This document shows, piece by piece, positions 1 to 13,626 of a DNA stretch of 64,000 nt; position 1 is the first letter of the stretch, and the number at the start of each line of letters is the position of its first letter. The stretch lies in contig JARCOQ010000180.1 of assembly GCA_029207755.1 (NCBI GenBank), positions 62,001-126,000 on the forward strand, read 5' to 3'. This DNA comes from Chamaea fasciata (taxonomy: Eukaryota; Chordata; Aves; Passeriformes; Sylviidae). A model generated the notes under the pieces. That model was not told the DNA's origin. It saw nothing but the letters and a program-made list of their open reading frames with translations, and did no database searches. The position numbers were made by a program, and so were the translations under genes.

Positions 1-3000
1 CCCAGGGACACCAAGGTGATCCCCAGGGACACCTAGGGGACAGCCAGGGCACCCCAGGGACAGCGAGGGCATCGCCAGGGACACCTAGGGGACAGCCAGG
101 GAACCCGAGGGACAGCCAGGGAACCCCCAGGGACACCTAGGGGACAGCCAGGGAACCCGAGGGACAGCGAGGGCACCCCCAGGGCCACCTAGAGGACAGC
201 CAGGGCACCCCCAGGGACACATAGGGGACAGGCAGGGCACCCCCAGGGACACCTAGGGGACAGCCAGGGTCCGCCCAGGGACACCAGGGCACCCCCAGGG
301 CACCCCAGGGACCCACAGGGCACCCCCAGGGACACCAAAAGGACAGCCAGGGAACCCCAGGGACACCCAGGGCACCCCCAGGGACACCTAGGAGACAGCC
401 AGGGCACCCTAGGGACAGCAAGGGCACCCCCAGGGACACCTAGGTGACAGGCAGGGCACCGCCAGGGACACCTAGGGGACAGCTAGGGCACCCCCACGGA
501 CACCTAGGGGACAGCCAGGGCACCCCCAGGGACTCCTAGGGGACAGGCAGGGCACACCCAGGGCCAGGTAGGGGACCTCCAGGGCACCCCCAGGGACACC
601 AAGGGGACAGCCAGGGCACCCTAGGGACAGCCAGGGCACCCCCAGGGCCACCTAGGGCATAGCCAGGGCACCCCAGGGACACCCGGGGCACCCCCAGTGA
701 AACCTAGGGGACAGCCAGGGCACCCTAGGGACAGCCAGGGCACCCCCAGGGACACCTAGGGCACCCCCAGGGACACCTAGGGGACAGCCAGGGCCCCCCC
801 AGGAACTCCTAGGAGACAGCCAGGGCACTCCAGGGACAGCCAGGGCACCCCCAGAGACACCAGGGCACCCCCAGGCCACCCCAGGGACCCACAGGGCACC
901 CCCTGGGACACCTAGGGGACAGCCAGGGCACCCCAGGGACAGCCCGGGCACGCCCAGGGACACCTAGGGGACAGCCAGGGCTACCCCAGGGACACCCAGG
1001 GCACCCCCAGGGACACCTAGGGGACAGGCAGGGCACCCCCAGGGACACTGACGGGACAGCCAGGGCAACCCACGAGACCCCTAGGGGACAGCCAGGGCAC
1101 TCGCAGGGACACTCTGGGCACCCACAGGGACACCTTGGGGACAGCCAGGGCACCCCCAGGGACACCCCGGGCACCCCCAGGGACACCTAGGGGAAGGCAG
1201 GACACCCCCAGGGACACTTAGGGGACAGCAGGGCACCCCCAGGGACATTTAGGGGTCAGCCAGGGCACTCCAGGGACACCCAGGAGACCCCCAGGGACAC
1301 CTAGGGCACAGGGAGGGCACCCCCAGGGACACCGAGGGGGACAGGCAGGGCACGCCCAGGAAAATCTAGGGGACAGGCAGGGCACCCCCAGGGACACCGA
1401 GGGGACAGCCAGGGCACCCCAGGAACACCCAGGGCACCCGCAGGGACACGTAGGGGACAGCAAGGGCACCCCAGGGACACGTACGGGACAGCAAGGGCAC
1501 CCCCAGGGACACCCTGGGCACCCCCAGGGACACGTAGGGGACAGCCAGGGCACCCCAGGGACACCCTGGGTACCCCCAGGGACACCTAGTAGACAGCCAG
1601 GGCACCACCAGGGACACCTAGGGGACAGGCAGGGCACCTCCAGAGACCCCTAGGGGACAGCCAGGGCCCCCCCAGGGACACCCAGGGGACAGCCAGGGAA
1701 ACCGAGGGACAACCAGGGCACCCCCAGGGACACCGAGGGGACAGCCAGGGCACTCCAGGGACAGCCAGGGCACCCCCAGGGACACCAGGGCACCCCCAGG
1801 GCACCCCAGGGACCCACAGGGCACCCCCAGGAACACCAAGGGGACAGGCAGGACACCCCCAGGGACACCCAGGGCACCACCAGGGACATCTAGGGGAAAG
1901 GCAGGGCACCCCCAGGGACACACAGGGAACCCCAACGACACCTTGGGGACAGCCAGGGCCCCCCCAGGGACACCCAGGGGACAGCCAGGGAAACCGAGGG
2001 ACAGCCAGGGCACCCCCAGGGACACCGAGGGGACAGCCAGGGCACTCCAGGGACAGCCAGGGCACCCCCAGGGACACCAGGGCACTTCCAGGGCACCCCA
2101 GGGACCCACAGGGCACCCCCAGGAACACCAAGGGGACAGGCAGGACACCCCCAGGGACACCCAGGGCACCCCCCAGGGACACCTAGGGGACAGACAGGGC
2201 ACCCCAGGGACACTCAGGGCACCCCCAGGGCCGCATAGGGGACAGCGAGGGCACCCCCATGGACACCTAGGGGACCTCCAGGGAAGCCCAGGGACACGTA
2301 CGGGACAGCCAGGGAACCCCAGTGACACCCTGTGCACCCCCAGGGACACCCAGGGCACCCCCAGGGACACCTAGGGGACAGCCAGGGAACCCCAGGGACA
2401 CCCAGGGCACCCCCATGGACACCTAGGGCACTCCAGGGACAGTGAGGGCACAGCCAGGGCACCCTAGGGACAGTCAGGGCACCCCCAGGGACACCTAGGG
2501 GACAGGCAGGGCACCCCCAGAGACACCTAGGGGACAGCCAGGGCACCCCCAGGGACACCTAGGGGACAGCCAGGGCACCCCCAGGGACACCTAGGGGACA
2601 GGCAGGGCACGCCCAGGGACACCTAGGGGACAGCCAGGGCACCCCCAGGGACACCTAGGGGACAGGCAGGGCACGCCCAGGGCCACGTAGGGGACCACCA
2701 GGGCACCCCCAGGGACACCAAGGGGACAGCCAGGGCACCCTAGGGACAGCCAGGGCACCCCAGGGTCAGGCCGGGCAGCCCCAGGGACACCTAGGGGACA
2801 GGCAGGTCACCTCCAGGGACACCGAGGGGAAAGCCAGGGCACCCCCAGGAACACCTAGGGGACAGCCAGGGCACCCAGAGGGACAGGGTGGGCACCCGCA
2901 GGGACACCTAGAGGACAGCCAGGGCCCCCCCAGGGACATCCAGGGCACCCCCAGGGACACCTAGGGGACATCCAGGGACACCTAGGGGACAGCCAGGGCA

Positions 3001-6000
3001 CACCCAGGGACACCTAGGGGACACCCTGGGCACCCCCAGGGACAGCAAGGGGATCCCCAGGGACACCTAGGGGACAGACAGGGCACCCCAGGGACAGCGA
3101 GGGCACCCCCAGGGACACCTAGGGGACAGCCAGGGCACCCCAGGGACACCCAGGGCACCCCCAGGGACACCTAGGGGACAGCCAGGGCACCCCCAGGGAC
3201 ACCAAGGTGATCCCCAGGGACACCTAGGGGACAGACAGGGCACCCCAGGGACAGCGAGAGCATCCCCAGGGACACCTAGGGGACAGCCAGGGCACCCCAG
3301 GGACACCCAGGGCACCCCCAGGGACACCTAGGGGACAGCCAGGGCACCCCCAGGGAAGCCCAGGGCACCCCCAGGGACACCTAGGGGACAGCCAGGGCCC
3401 CCCAGGGACACCCAGGGCACCCTCAGGGACACCTAGGGGACAGCCAGGGCACCCCCAGGGAAGCCCAGGGCACCCCCAGGGACACCTAGGGCACCCCCAG
3501 GGACACCTAGGGGAAGGCAGGAAACCCCCAGGGACACCTAGGGGACAGCCAGGGCACCCCCAGGGACAGGCAGGGCACCCCCAGGGACACCTAGGGGACA
3601 GCCAGGGCACCCTAAAGACAGCCAGGGCACCCCCAGGGACACCTAGGGGACAGGCAGGGCACCCCCAGGGACACCGAGGGGACAGCAAGGGCACCCCCAG
3701 GGACATTTAGGGGACAGCCAGGGCACTCCAGGGACACCCAGGGCACCCCAAGGGACACCTAGGGGACAGCGAGGGCACCCGTGTGGACACCCAGGGCACC
3801 CCCAGGGCCGCCTAGGGGACAGCAGGGGCACCCCAGGGACAGCGAGGGCACCCCCAGGGACACCTAGGGGACAGGAAGGGCACCCCCAGGGACACCTAGG
3901 GGACAGCCAGGGCCCCCCCAGGGACGCTTAGGGGACAGCCGGGGCACACCAGGGACACCCAGAGCACCCCCAGGGACACCTAGGAGACAGCCAGGGCCCC
4001 CCCAGGGACACCTAGGGGACAGCCAGGGAACCTCAGGGAGAGCGAGGGCACCCCCAGGGACACCTAGGGGACCTCCAGGGCACCCCCAGGGACACGTACG
4101 GGACAGCCAGGGAACCCCAGTGACACCCTGTGCACCCCCAGGGACACCCAGGGTGCCCCCGGGGACACCTCGGGGACTGCCAGGGCCCCCCCAGGGACAC
4201 CTAGGGGACAGCCAGGGCAGCCCAGGGACACTCAGGGCACCCCCAGGGACACCTAGGGGACCTCCAGGGAACCCCAGGGACACGTACGGGACAGCCAGGG
4301 AACCCCACTGACACCCTGTGCACCCCCAGGGACACCCAGGGCCCCCCCAGGGACACCTAGGGGATAGCCAGGGAACCCGAGGGACAGCCAGGGAACCCCC
4401 AGGGACACCTAGGGGACAGCCAGGGAACCCGAGGGACAGCCAGGGCACCCCCAGGGACACCTAGAGGACAGCCAGGGCACCCCCAGGGACACCTAGGGGA
4501 CAGGCAGGGCACCCCCAGGGACACCTAGGGGACAGCCAGGGTCCGCCCAGGGACACCAGGGCACCCCCAGGGCACCCCAGGGACCCACAGGGCACCCCCA
4601 GGGACACCAAAAGGACAGCCAGGGAACCCCAGGGACACCCAGGGCACCCCCAGGGACACCTAGGGGACAGCCAGGGCACCCTAGGGACAGCCAGGGCACC
4701 CCCAGGGACACCTAGGGGACAGGCAGGGCACCCCTAGGGACACCTAGGGGACAGCCAGGGCACCCCCACGGACACCTAGGGGACAGCCAGGGCACCCTCA
4801 GGGACACCTAGGGGACAGGCAGGGCACGCCCAGGGCCACGTAGGGGACCTCCAGGGCACCCCCAGGGACACCAAGGGGACAGCCAGGGCACCCTAGGGAC
4901 AGCCAGGGCACCCCCAGGGCCACCTAGGGCACCCCAGGGACACCTAGGGGACAGCCAGGGCACACCAGGGTTAAGCCGGGCACCCCCAGGGACACCTAGG
5001 GGACAGGCAGGGCACCTCCAGGGACACGTAGGGGAAAGCCAGGTCACCCCCAGGGACACCTAGGGGACAGCCAGGGCACCCAGAGGGACAGGGTGGGCAC
5101 CCCCAGTGACACCTAGAGGACAGCCAGGGCCCCCCCAGGGACATCCAGGGGCACACCCAGGGACACCTAGGGGACAGCCAGGGAACCCCAGGGACACCCT
5201 GGGCACCCCCAGGGACACCTAGGGGACAGCCAGGGCCCCCCCAGGGACACCTAGGGGACAGCCAGGGCACTCCAGGGACAGCCAGGGCACCCCCAGAGAC
5301 ACCAAGGGGACAGCCAGGGCACCCCCAGGGACACCAGGGCACCCCCAGGGCACCCCAGGGACCCACAGGGCACCCCCTGGGACACGTAGGGGACAGCCAG
5401 GGCACCCCAGGGACAGCCCGGGCACCCCCAGTGACACCTAGGGGACAGCCAGGGCACCCCCAGGGACACCCAGGGCACCCCCAGGGACACCTAGGGGACA
5501 GGCAGGGCACCCCCAGGGACACTGACGGGACAGCCAGGGCAACCCACGAGACCCCAAGGGGACAGCCAGGGCACTCCCAGGGACACTCTGGGCACCCACA
5601 GGGACACCTTGGGGACAGCCAGGGCACCCCCAGGGACACCCCGGGCACCCCCAGGGACACCTAGAGCACCCCCAGGGACACCTAGGAGAAGGCAGGACAC
5701 CCCCAGGGACACTTAGGGGACAGCAGGGCACCCCCAGGGACATTTAGGGGTCAGCCAGGGCACTCCAGGGACACCCAGGAGACCCCCAGGGACACCTAGG
5801 GCACAGGGAGGGCACCCCCAGGGACACCGAGGGGACAGGCAGGGCACGCCCAGGGAAATCTAGGGGACAGGCAGGGCACCCGCAGGGACACGGAGGGGAC
5901 AGCAAGGGCACCCCAGGGACACGTACGGGACAGCAAGGGCACCCCCAGGGACACCCTGGGCACCCCCAGGGACACGTAGGGGACAGCCAGGGCACCCCAG

Positions 6001-9000
6001 GGACACCCTGGGTACCCCCAGGGACACCTAGTAGACAGCCAGGGCACCACCAGGGACACCTAGGGGACAGGCAGGGCACCTCCAGAGACCCCTAGGGGAC
6101 AGCCAGGGCCCCCCCAGGGACACCCAGGGGACAGCCAGGGAAACCGAGGGACAACCAGGGCACCCCCAGGGACACCGAGGGGACAGCCAGGGCACTCCAG
6201 GGACAGCCAGGGCACCCCCAGGGACACCAGGGCACCCCCAGGGCACCCCAGGGACCCACAGGGCACCCCCAGGAACACCAAGGGACAGGCAGGACACCCC
6301 CAGGGACACCCAGGGCACCACCAGGGACATCTAGGGGAAAGGCAGGGCACCCCCAGGGACACACAGGGAACCCCAACGACACCTTGGGGACAGGCAGGGC
6401 ACCCCCAGAACACCTAGGGGACAGGCAGGGCACTCCCAGGGACACTCTGGGCACCCACAGGGACACCGAGGGGACAGCCAGGGCACCCCCGGGAACACCT
6501 AGGGGACAGCCAGGGCACCCTAGGGACAGCCAGGGCACCCCCAGGGACACCTAGGGGACAGGCATGGCACCCCCAGGGACACCGAGGGTACAGCCAGGGC
6601 ACCCCAGGGACAGCCAGGGCACCCCCAGGGACAGCTAGGGGACAGTCAGGGCACCCCCAGGGACACCAAGGGGACAGCCAGAGCACCCCAAGGACAGCCA
6701 GGGCACCCCAAGGGACACCTAGGGGACAGCAAGGGCACCCCCAGGGACACCCTGGGCACCCCCAGGGACACCGAGGGGACAGCCAGGGCACCCCAGGGAC
6801 ACCTAGGGGAAAGCCAGGGCACCCTGGGGACAGCCAGGGCACCCCCAGGGACACCGAGGGGAAAGCCAGGGCACCCTGGGGACAGCCAGGGCACCCCCAG
6901 GGACACCTAGGGGACAGGCAGGTCACCCCCAGGGACACCTAGGGGACAGCCAGGGTACCCAGAGGGACAGGGTGGGCACCCCCAGGGACACCTAGAGGAC
7001 AGCCAGGGCCCCCCCAGGGACATCCAGGGCACACCCAGGGACACCTAGGGGACAGCCAGGGAACCCCAGGGACACCCTGGGCACCCCCAGGGACACCTAG
7101 GGGACAGCCAGGGCCCCCCCAGGGACACCTAGGGGACAGCCAGGGCACTCCAGGGACAGCCAGGGCACCCCCAGTGACACCTAGGGGACAGCCAGGGCAC
7201 CCCCAGGGACACCAGGGCACCCCCAGGGCACGCCAGGGACCCACAGGGCACCCCCAGGGACACCTAGGGGACAGCCAGGGCACCCCAGGGACAGCCAGGG
7301 CACTCCCAGTGACACCTAGGGGACAGCCAGGGCACCCCCAGGGACACCCAGGGCACCCCGCAGGGACACCTAGGGGACAGGCAGGGCACCCCCAGGGACA
7401 CTGACGGGACAGCCAGGGCAACCCACGAGACCCCTAGGGGACAGCCAGGGCACTCGCAGGGACACTCTGGGCACTCACAGGGACACCTTGGGGACAGCCA
7501 GGGCACCCCCAGGGACACCCCGGGCACCCCCAGGGACACCTAGAGCACCCCCAGGGACACCAAGGGGAAGGCAGGACACCCCCAGGGACACCTAGGGGAC
7601 AGCAGGGCACCCCCAGGGACATTTCGGGGTCAGCCAGGGCACTCCAGGGACACCCACGACACCCCCAGGGACACCTAGGGCACAGGGAGGGCACCCCCAG
7701 GGACACCGAGGGGACAGGCAGGGCACGACCAGGGACATCTAGGGGACAGGCAGGGCACCCCCAGGGACACCGAGGGGACAGCCAGGGCCCCCCCAGAGAC
7801 ACCTAGGGGACAGCCAGGGCACCCCAGGAACACCCAGGGCACCCGCAGGGACACGTAGGGGACAGCCAGGGCACCCCAGGGACACGTACGGGACAGCAAG
7901 GGCACCCCCAGGGACACCCTGGGCACCCCCAGGGACACGTAGGGGACAGCCAGGGCACCCCAGGGACACCCTGGGCACCCCCAGGGACACCTAGTAGACA
8001 GGCAGGGCACCCCCAGGGAAGCCCAGGGCACCCCCAGGGACACCTAGGGCACCCCCAGGGACACCTAGGGGAAGGCAGGACACCCCCAGGGACACCTAGG
8101 GGACAGCCAGGGCACCCCCAGGGACAATCAGGGCACCCCCAGGGACACCTAGGGGACAGCCAGGGCACCCTAAAGACAGCCAGGGCACCCCCAGGGACAC
8201 CTAGGGGACAGGCAGGGCACCCCCAGGGACACCTAGGGGACAGCCAGGGCACCCCCAGGGACATTTAGGGGACAGCCAGGGCACTCCAGGGACACCCAGG
8301 GCACCCCCAGGGACACCTAGGGGACAGCGAGGGCACCCGTGTGGACACCCAGGGCACCCCCAGGGCCGCCTAGGGGACAGCAGGGGCACCCCAGGGACAG
8401 CGAGGGCACCCCCAGGGACACCTAGGGGACAGGAAGGGCACCCCCAGGGACACCTAGGGGACAGCCAGGGCCCCCCCAGGAACGCTTAGGGGACAGCCGG
8501 GGCACACCAGGGACACCCAGAGCACCCCCAGGGACACCTAGGAGACAGCCAGGGCCCCCCCAGGGACACCTAGGGGACAGCCAGGGAACCTCAGGGACAG
8601 CGAGGGCACCCCCAGGGACACCTAGGGGACCTCCAGGGCACCCCCAGGGACACGTACGGGACAGCCAGGGAACCCCAGTGACACCCTGTGCACCCCCAGG
8701 GACACCCAGGCGCCCCCGGGGACACCTCGGGGACTGCCAGGGCCCCCCCAGGGACACCTAGGGGACAGCCAGGGCAGCCCAGGGACACTCAGGGCACCCC
8801 CAGGGACACCTAGGGGACCTCCAGGGAACCCCAGGGACACGTACGGGACAGCCAGGGAACCCCACTGACACCCTGTGCACCCCCAGGGACACCCAGGGCC
8901 CCCCCAGGGACACCTAGGGGACAGCCAGGGAACCCGAGGGACAGCCAGTGCACCCCAGGGACACCTAGGGGACAGCCAGGGAACCCGAGGGACAGCCAGG

Positions 9001-12000
9001 GCACCCCCAGGGACACCTAGAGGACAGCCAGGGCACCCCAGGGACACCTAGGGACAGGCAGGGCACCCCCAGGGACACCTAGGGGACAGCCAGGGTCCGC
9101 CCAGGGACACCAGGGCACCCCCAGGGCACCCAGGGACCCACAGGGCACCCCCAGGGACACCAAAAGGACAGCCAGGGAACCCCAGGGACACCCAGGGCAC
9201 CCCAGGGACACCTAGGGGACAGCCAGGGCACCCTAGGGACAGCCAGGGCACCCCAGGGACACCTAGGTGACAGGCAGGGCACCCCCACGGACACCTAGGG
9301 GACAGCCAGGGCACCCCCACGGACACCTAGGGGACAGCCAGGGCACCCCCAGGGACACCTAGGGGACAGGCAGGGCACGCCCAGGGCCAGGTAGGGGACC
9401 TCCAGGGCACCCCCAGGGACACCAAGGGGACAGCCAGGGCACCCTAGGGACACCCAGGGCACCCGCAGGGACACCAAGGGGACAGCAAGGGCACCCCAGG
9501 GACACGTACGGGACAGCAAGGGCACCCCCAGGGACACCCTGGGCACCCCCAGGGACACGTAGGGGACAGCCAGGGCACCCCAGGGACACCATGGGTACCC
9601 CAGGGACACCTAGTAGACAGCCAGGGCACCACCAGGGACACCTAGGGACAGGCAGGGCACCTCCAGAGACCCCTAGGGGACAGCCAGGGTTCCCCCAGGG
9701 ACACCCAGGGGACAGCCAGGGAAACCGAGGGACAGCCAGGGCACCCCAGGGACACCGAGGGGACAGCCAGGGCACTCCAGGGACAGCCAGGGCACCCCAG
9801 GGACACCAGGGCACCCCCAGGGCACCCCAGGGACCCACAGGGCACCCCCAGGAACACCAAGGGGACAGGCAGGACACCCCCAGGGACACCCAGGGCACCC
9901 CCAGGGACACCTAGGGGACAGACAGGGCACCCCAGGGACACTCAGGGCACCCCCAGGGGCCGCATAGGGGACAGCGAGGGCACCCCCATGGACACCTAGG
10001 GGACCTCCAGGGAAGCCCAGGGACACGTACGGGACAGCCAGGGAACCCCAGTGACACCCTGTGCCACCCCCAGAGACACCCAGGGCACCCCAGGGACACC
10101 TAGGGACAGCCAGGGAACCCCAGGGACACCCAGGGCACCCCCATGGACACCTAGGGCACTCCAGGGACAGTGAGGGCACAGCCAGGGCACCCTAGGGACA
10201 GTCAGGGCACCCCCAGGGACACCTAGGGGACAGGCAGGGCACCCCAGAGATACCTAGGGGACAGCCAGGGCACCCCCAGGGACACCTAGGGGACAGCCAG
10301 GGCACCCCCAGGGACACCTAGGGGACAGGCAGGGCACGCCCAGGGCCACGTAGGGGACCTCCAGGGCACCCCCCAGGGACACCAAGGGGACAGCCAGGGC
10401 ACCCTAGGGACAGCCAGGGCACCCCCAGGGACACCTAGGGGACCCTAGGGACGCCTAGGGGACAGCCAGGGCACCCCAGGGTCACGCCGGGCACCCCCAG
10501 GGACACCTAGGGGACAGGCAGGTCACCTCCAGGGACACCGAGGGGAAAGCCAGGGCACCCCCAGGGACACCTAGGGGACAGCCAGGGCACCCAGAGGGAC
10601 AGGGCAGGGACACCTAGAGGACAGCCAGGGCCCCCCCAGGGACATCCAGGGCACCCCCAGGGACACCTAGGGGACATCCAGGGACACCTAGGGGACAGCC
10701 AGGGCACCCCCAGGGACACCTAGGGGACACCGTGGGCACCCCCAGGGACAGCAAGGGGAACCCCAGGGACACCTAGGGGACAGACAGGGCATCCCAGAGA
10801 CAGCGAGGGCACCCCCAGGGACAGCTAGGGGACAGCCAGGGCACCCCAGGGACACCCAGGGCACCCCCAGGGACACCTAGGGGACAGCCAGGGCACCCCC
10901 AGGGACACCAAGGTGATCCTCAGGGACACCTAGGGGACAGACAGGGCACCCCAGGGACAGCGAGGGCATCCCCAGGGACAACTAGGGGACAGCCAGGGCA
11001 CCCCAGGGACACCCAGGGCACCCCCAGGGACACCTAGGGGACAGCCAGGGCACCCACAGGGAAGCCCAGGGCACCCCCAGGGACACGTAGGGGACAGCCA
11101 GGGCCCCCCAGGGACACCCAGGGCACCCCCAGGGACACCTAGGGGACAGCCAGGGCACCCCCAGGGAAGCCCAGGGCACCCCCAGGGACACCTAGGGCAC
11201 CCCCAGGGACACCTAGGGGAAGGCAGGACACCCCCAGGGACACCTAGGGGACAGCCAGGGCACCCTAAAGACAGCCAGGGCACCCTCAGGGACACCTAGG
11301 GGACAGGCAGGGCACCCCCAGGGACACCGAGGGAAAAGCCAGGGCACCCCCAGGGACACCTAGGGGAAGGCAAGACACCCCCAGGGACACCTAGGGGACA
11401 GCCAGGGCACCCCCAGGGACATTTAGGGGACAGCCAGGGCACTCCCAGGGACACTCTGGGCACCCACAGGGACACCTTGGGGACAGCCAGGGCACCCTAA
11501 AGACAGCCAGGGCACCCCCAGGGACACCGAGGGGAAAGCCAGGGCACCCCCAGGGACACCTAGGGGAAGGCAGGACACCCCCAGGAACACCTAGGGGACA
11601 GCCAGGGCACCCCCAGGGACATTTAGGGGACCCCCAGGGCACTCCAGGGACACCCAGGGCACCCCCAGGGACACCTAGGGGACAGCGAGGGCACCCGTGT
11701 GGACACCCAGGGCACCCCCAGGGCCGCCTAGGGGACAGCAGGGGCACCCCAGGGACAGCGAGGGCACCCCCAGGGACACCTAGGGGACAGGAAGGGCACC
11801 CCCAGGGACACCTAGGGGACAGCCAGGGCCCCCCCAGGGACGCTTAGGGGACAGCCGGGGCACACCAGGGACACCCAGAGCACCCCCAGGGACACCTAGG
11901 AGACAGCCAGGGCCCCCCCAGGGACACCTAGGGGACAGCCAGGGAACCTCAGGGAGAGCGAGGGCACCCCCAGGGACACCTAGGGGACCTCCAAGGGCAC

Positions 12001-13626
12001 CCCCCAGGGACACGTACGGGACAGCCAGGGAACCCCCAGAGGACACCCTGTGCACCCCCAGGGACACCCAGGGTGCCCCCGGGGGACACCTCGGGGACTG
12101 CCAGGGCTCCCCCAGGGACACCTAGGGGACAGCCAGGGCAGCCCAGGGACACTCAGGGCACCCCCCAGGGACACCTAGGGGACCTCCAGGGAACCCCAGG
12201 GACACGTACGGGACAGCCAGGGAACCCCACTGACACCCTGTGCACCCCCCAGGGACACCCAGGGCCCCCCCAGGGACACCTAGGGGATAGCCAGGAACCC
12301 GAGGGGACAGCCAGGGAACCCCCAGGGACACCTAGGGGACAGCCAGGGAACCCGAGGGACAGCCAGGGCACCCCCATGGACACCTAGAGGACAGCCAGGG
12401 CACCCCCAGGGACACCTAGGGGACAGGCAGGGCACCCCCAGGGACACCTAGGGGACAGCCAGGGTCCGCCCAGGGACACCAGGGCACCCCCAGGGCACCC
12501 CAGGGACCCACAGGGCACCCCAGGGACACCTAGGGGACAGCCAGGGCACCCTAGGGACAGCCAGGGCAACCCCCAGGGACACCTAGGGGACAGGCAGGGC
12601 ACCCCCAGGGACACCTAGGGGACAGCCAGGGCACCCCCACGGACACCTAGGGGACAGCCAGGGCACCCCCAGGGACACCTAGGGGACAGGCAGGGCACGC
12701 CCAGGGCCACGTAGGGGACCTCCAGGGCACCCCCAGGGACACCAAGGAGACAGCCAGGGCACCTAGGGACAGCCAGGGCACCCCCAGGGCCACCTAGGGC
12801 ATAGCCAGGGCACCCCAGGGACACCCGGGGCACCCCCAGTGAAACCTAGGGGACAGCCAGGGCACCCTAGGGACAGCCAGGGCACCCCCAGGGACACCTA
12901 GGGCACCCCAGGGACACCTAGGGGACAGCCAGGGCACACCAGGGTCACGCCGGGCACCCCCAGGGACACCTAGGGGACAGGCAGGGCACCTCCAGGGACA
13001 CCGAGGGGAAAGCCAGGGCACCCCCAGGGGACACCTAGAGGACAGCCAGGGCCCCCCCAGGGACATCCAGGGCACACCCAGGGACACCTAGGGGTCAGCC
13101 AGGGAACCCCAGGGACACCCTGGGCACCCCCAGGGACACCTAGGGGACAGCCAGGGCCCCCCCAGGAACTCCTAGGAGACAGCCAGGGCACTCCAGGGAC
13201 AGCCAGGGCACCCCCAGAGACACCAGGGCACCCCCAGGCCACCCCAGGGACCCACAGGGCACCCCCTGGGACACCTAGGGGACAGCCAGGGCACCCCAGG
13301 GACAGCCACGGGCACCCCCAGTGACACCTAGGGGACAGCCAGGGCTAACCCAGAGACACCCAGGGCACCCCCAGGGACACCTAGGGGACAGGCAGGGCAC
13401 CCCCAGGGACCACTGACGGGACAGCCAGGGCAACCCACGAGACCCCTAGGGGACAGCCAGGGCACTCGCATGGACACTCTGGGCACCCACAGGGACACCT
13501 TGGGGACAGCCAGGGCACCCCCAGGGACACCCCGGGCACCCCCAGGGACACCTAGAGCACCCCCAGGGACACCTAGGGGAAGGCAGGACACCCCCAGGGA
13601 CACTTAGGGACAGCAGGGCACCCCAG
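1..13626. repeat. Rearranged short-period region of the satellite array
   Basis: This part uses the same 32-bp units and many of the same variant cassettes as the regular array to its right, in shorter and irregular spacings. The marker CACCAAAAGGACAGCC occurs near 334, 4,609 and 9,166, with a deleted equivalent near 12,510. The marker CGTGTGGACACCC occurs near 3,780, 8,338 and 11,695. The marker ACATTTAGGGGTCAGCC occurs at 1,243 and 5,738, with a one-base variant at 7,617. Spacings of 4.3, 4.6 and 3.3 kb match the 4.39-kb module of the composite repeat rather than the full 11.49 kb. A piece at about 6,000-6,940 matches part of the 7.10-kb module (about 29,930-30,960), so this region is rearranged and not simply ancestral. 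Confidence 0.75.
1502..1518. repeat. Perfect 7-bp hairpin variant (example)
   Basis: The unit variant CCCAGGG-ACA-CCCTGGG is a perfect inverted repeat with 7-bp arms and a 3-base loop. The canonical unit lacks it; it arises where ACACCTAGGGG is replaced by ACACCCTGGGC. Further copies are seen near 5,187, 25,140 and 30,710, and elsewhere through the array. Whether it folds in vivo is unknown. Confidence 0.7.
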
